From Bacteroidales bacterium H3 (GTDB taxonomy: Bacteria > Bacteroidota > Bacteroidia > Bacteroidales > Muribaculaceae): 44,575 nucleotides of DNA. Below are positions 44,446 through 44,575 of the stretch, piece by piece. Position numbers and translations under genes: made by a program. Numbering within the stretch: the stretch's first letter is position 1; the number at the start of each line of letters is the position of its first letter. The notes below the pieces were generated by a model. It ran no database searches and was not told where the DNA came from. It worked only from the letters and a program-made list of their open reading frames with translations. Where the stretch lies: contig DAAN01000012.1 in the NCBI GenBank assembly GCA_001701135.1, positions 1,547 through 46,121 on the forward strand. The letters are read 5' to 3'.

Positions 44446-44575
44446 GATGGATCAGATTAGGAGCTTGTTGAATTACTTTGCAAAATTAACCTTTTTATAC
44501 GAAATATTTCGCTAAATTTGCATGAAAAATTAGAGCTTGTTTAATAATAAATGTTGCCGATAGGGTCGCATATCC
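44446..44575. other. Terminal intergenic region with divergent promoter boxes and repeat
   Basis: Reverse-strand TAATTTTG (44481-44488) points to yicC. Forward TAAATTTG (44513-44520) points out of the window. GAGCTTGTT (44461-44469) and the full AGAGCTTGTTTAATAATAAA (44532-44551) are copies of the dispersed motif. An ATG at 44551 could begin the next gene, but only eight codons are visible and I cannot identify it. Confidence 0.5.

Overview
The window looks like chromosomal DNA of a GC-rich member of the Bacteroidales, most likely Muribaculaceae (inference). Upstream regions repeatedly carry the Bacteroidetes sigma-ABfr promoter (TTTG, about 19-20 bp, then TAnnTTTG), and clear Shine-Dalgarno sequences are not seen. 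The gene content also fits: a DUF3822-rsmD pair, DUF4954, a short glucose-6-phosphate isomerase, a psd-pssA pair, an OMP-LptC-CorC group, and lipoproteins and SusD-era style envelope genes without any phage or plasmid backbone. No rRNA, CRISPR array or complete insertion sequence is present; there is one tRNA.

Layout. 1-1045: the N-terminal part of an RNase HI gene abuts an AT-rich module that carries a four-helix-bundle (23S rRNA IVP-type) gene between inverted 25-bp repeats. 1054-6658: argS, a secreted S1/P1 nuclease, a REP-associated tyrosine transposase with its palindromic repeats, gap, and a TPR lipoprotein-like exported protein. 6847-14528 (all +): manC, a NapH-NapG-like polyferredoxin fusion, thyA, folA, tRNA-Arg(CCU), an Ig-like lipoprotein, DUF3822, rsmD. 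14661-25551 (all -): pgi, a CorC/GldE-type protein, lptC, an outer-membrane barrel protein, coaX, yidC, pyrG, pssA, psd. 26020-33909 (all +): an acyltransferase, ruvX, def, ettA, asd, a Kef-type antiporter with stress-protein domains, luxS. 33949-37871: DUF4954, rfbC, and divergently a GlmU-like sugar nucleotidyltransferase homologue. 37987-43439 (all -): two DUF1080 proteins, a TIM-barrel isomerase and two Gfo/Idh/MocA oxidoreductases. 43570-44445: yicC.

How the parts work together. Most genes are housekeeping: nucleotide synthesis (thyA, folA, pyrG), glycolysis (pgi, gap), phospholipid synthesis (psd, pssA), membrane protein and LPS assembly (yidC, lptC, OMP), and translation (argS, rsmD, def, ettA, tRNA-Arg). 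The most system-like block is the 37987-43439 cluster. Its composition (redox enzyme, isomerase/epimerase, DUF1080 enzymes, all exported or paired with exported proteins) matches the known 3-keto-glycoside route of glycan cleavage. It has its own promoter overlapped by a perfect 23-bp palindrome and an internal terminator.

The most unusual features are the repeat-bracketed IVP module next to an RNase H gene whose start codon lies in the repeat, the transposase whose coding sequence contains its own REP-like palindrome, the NapH-NapG fusion with an internal twin-arginine segment, and a dispersed intergenic motif (AGAGCTTGTTTAA family) found only between genes.
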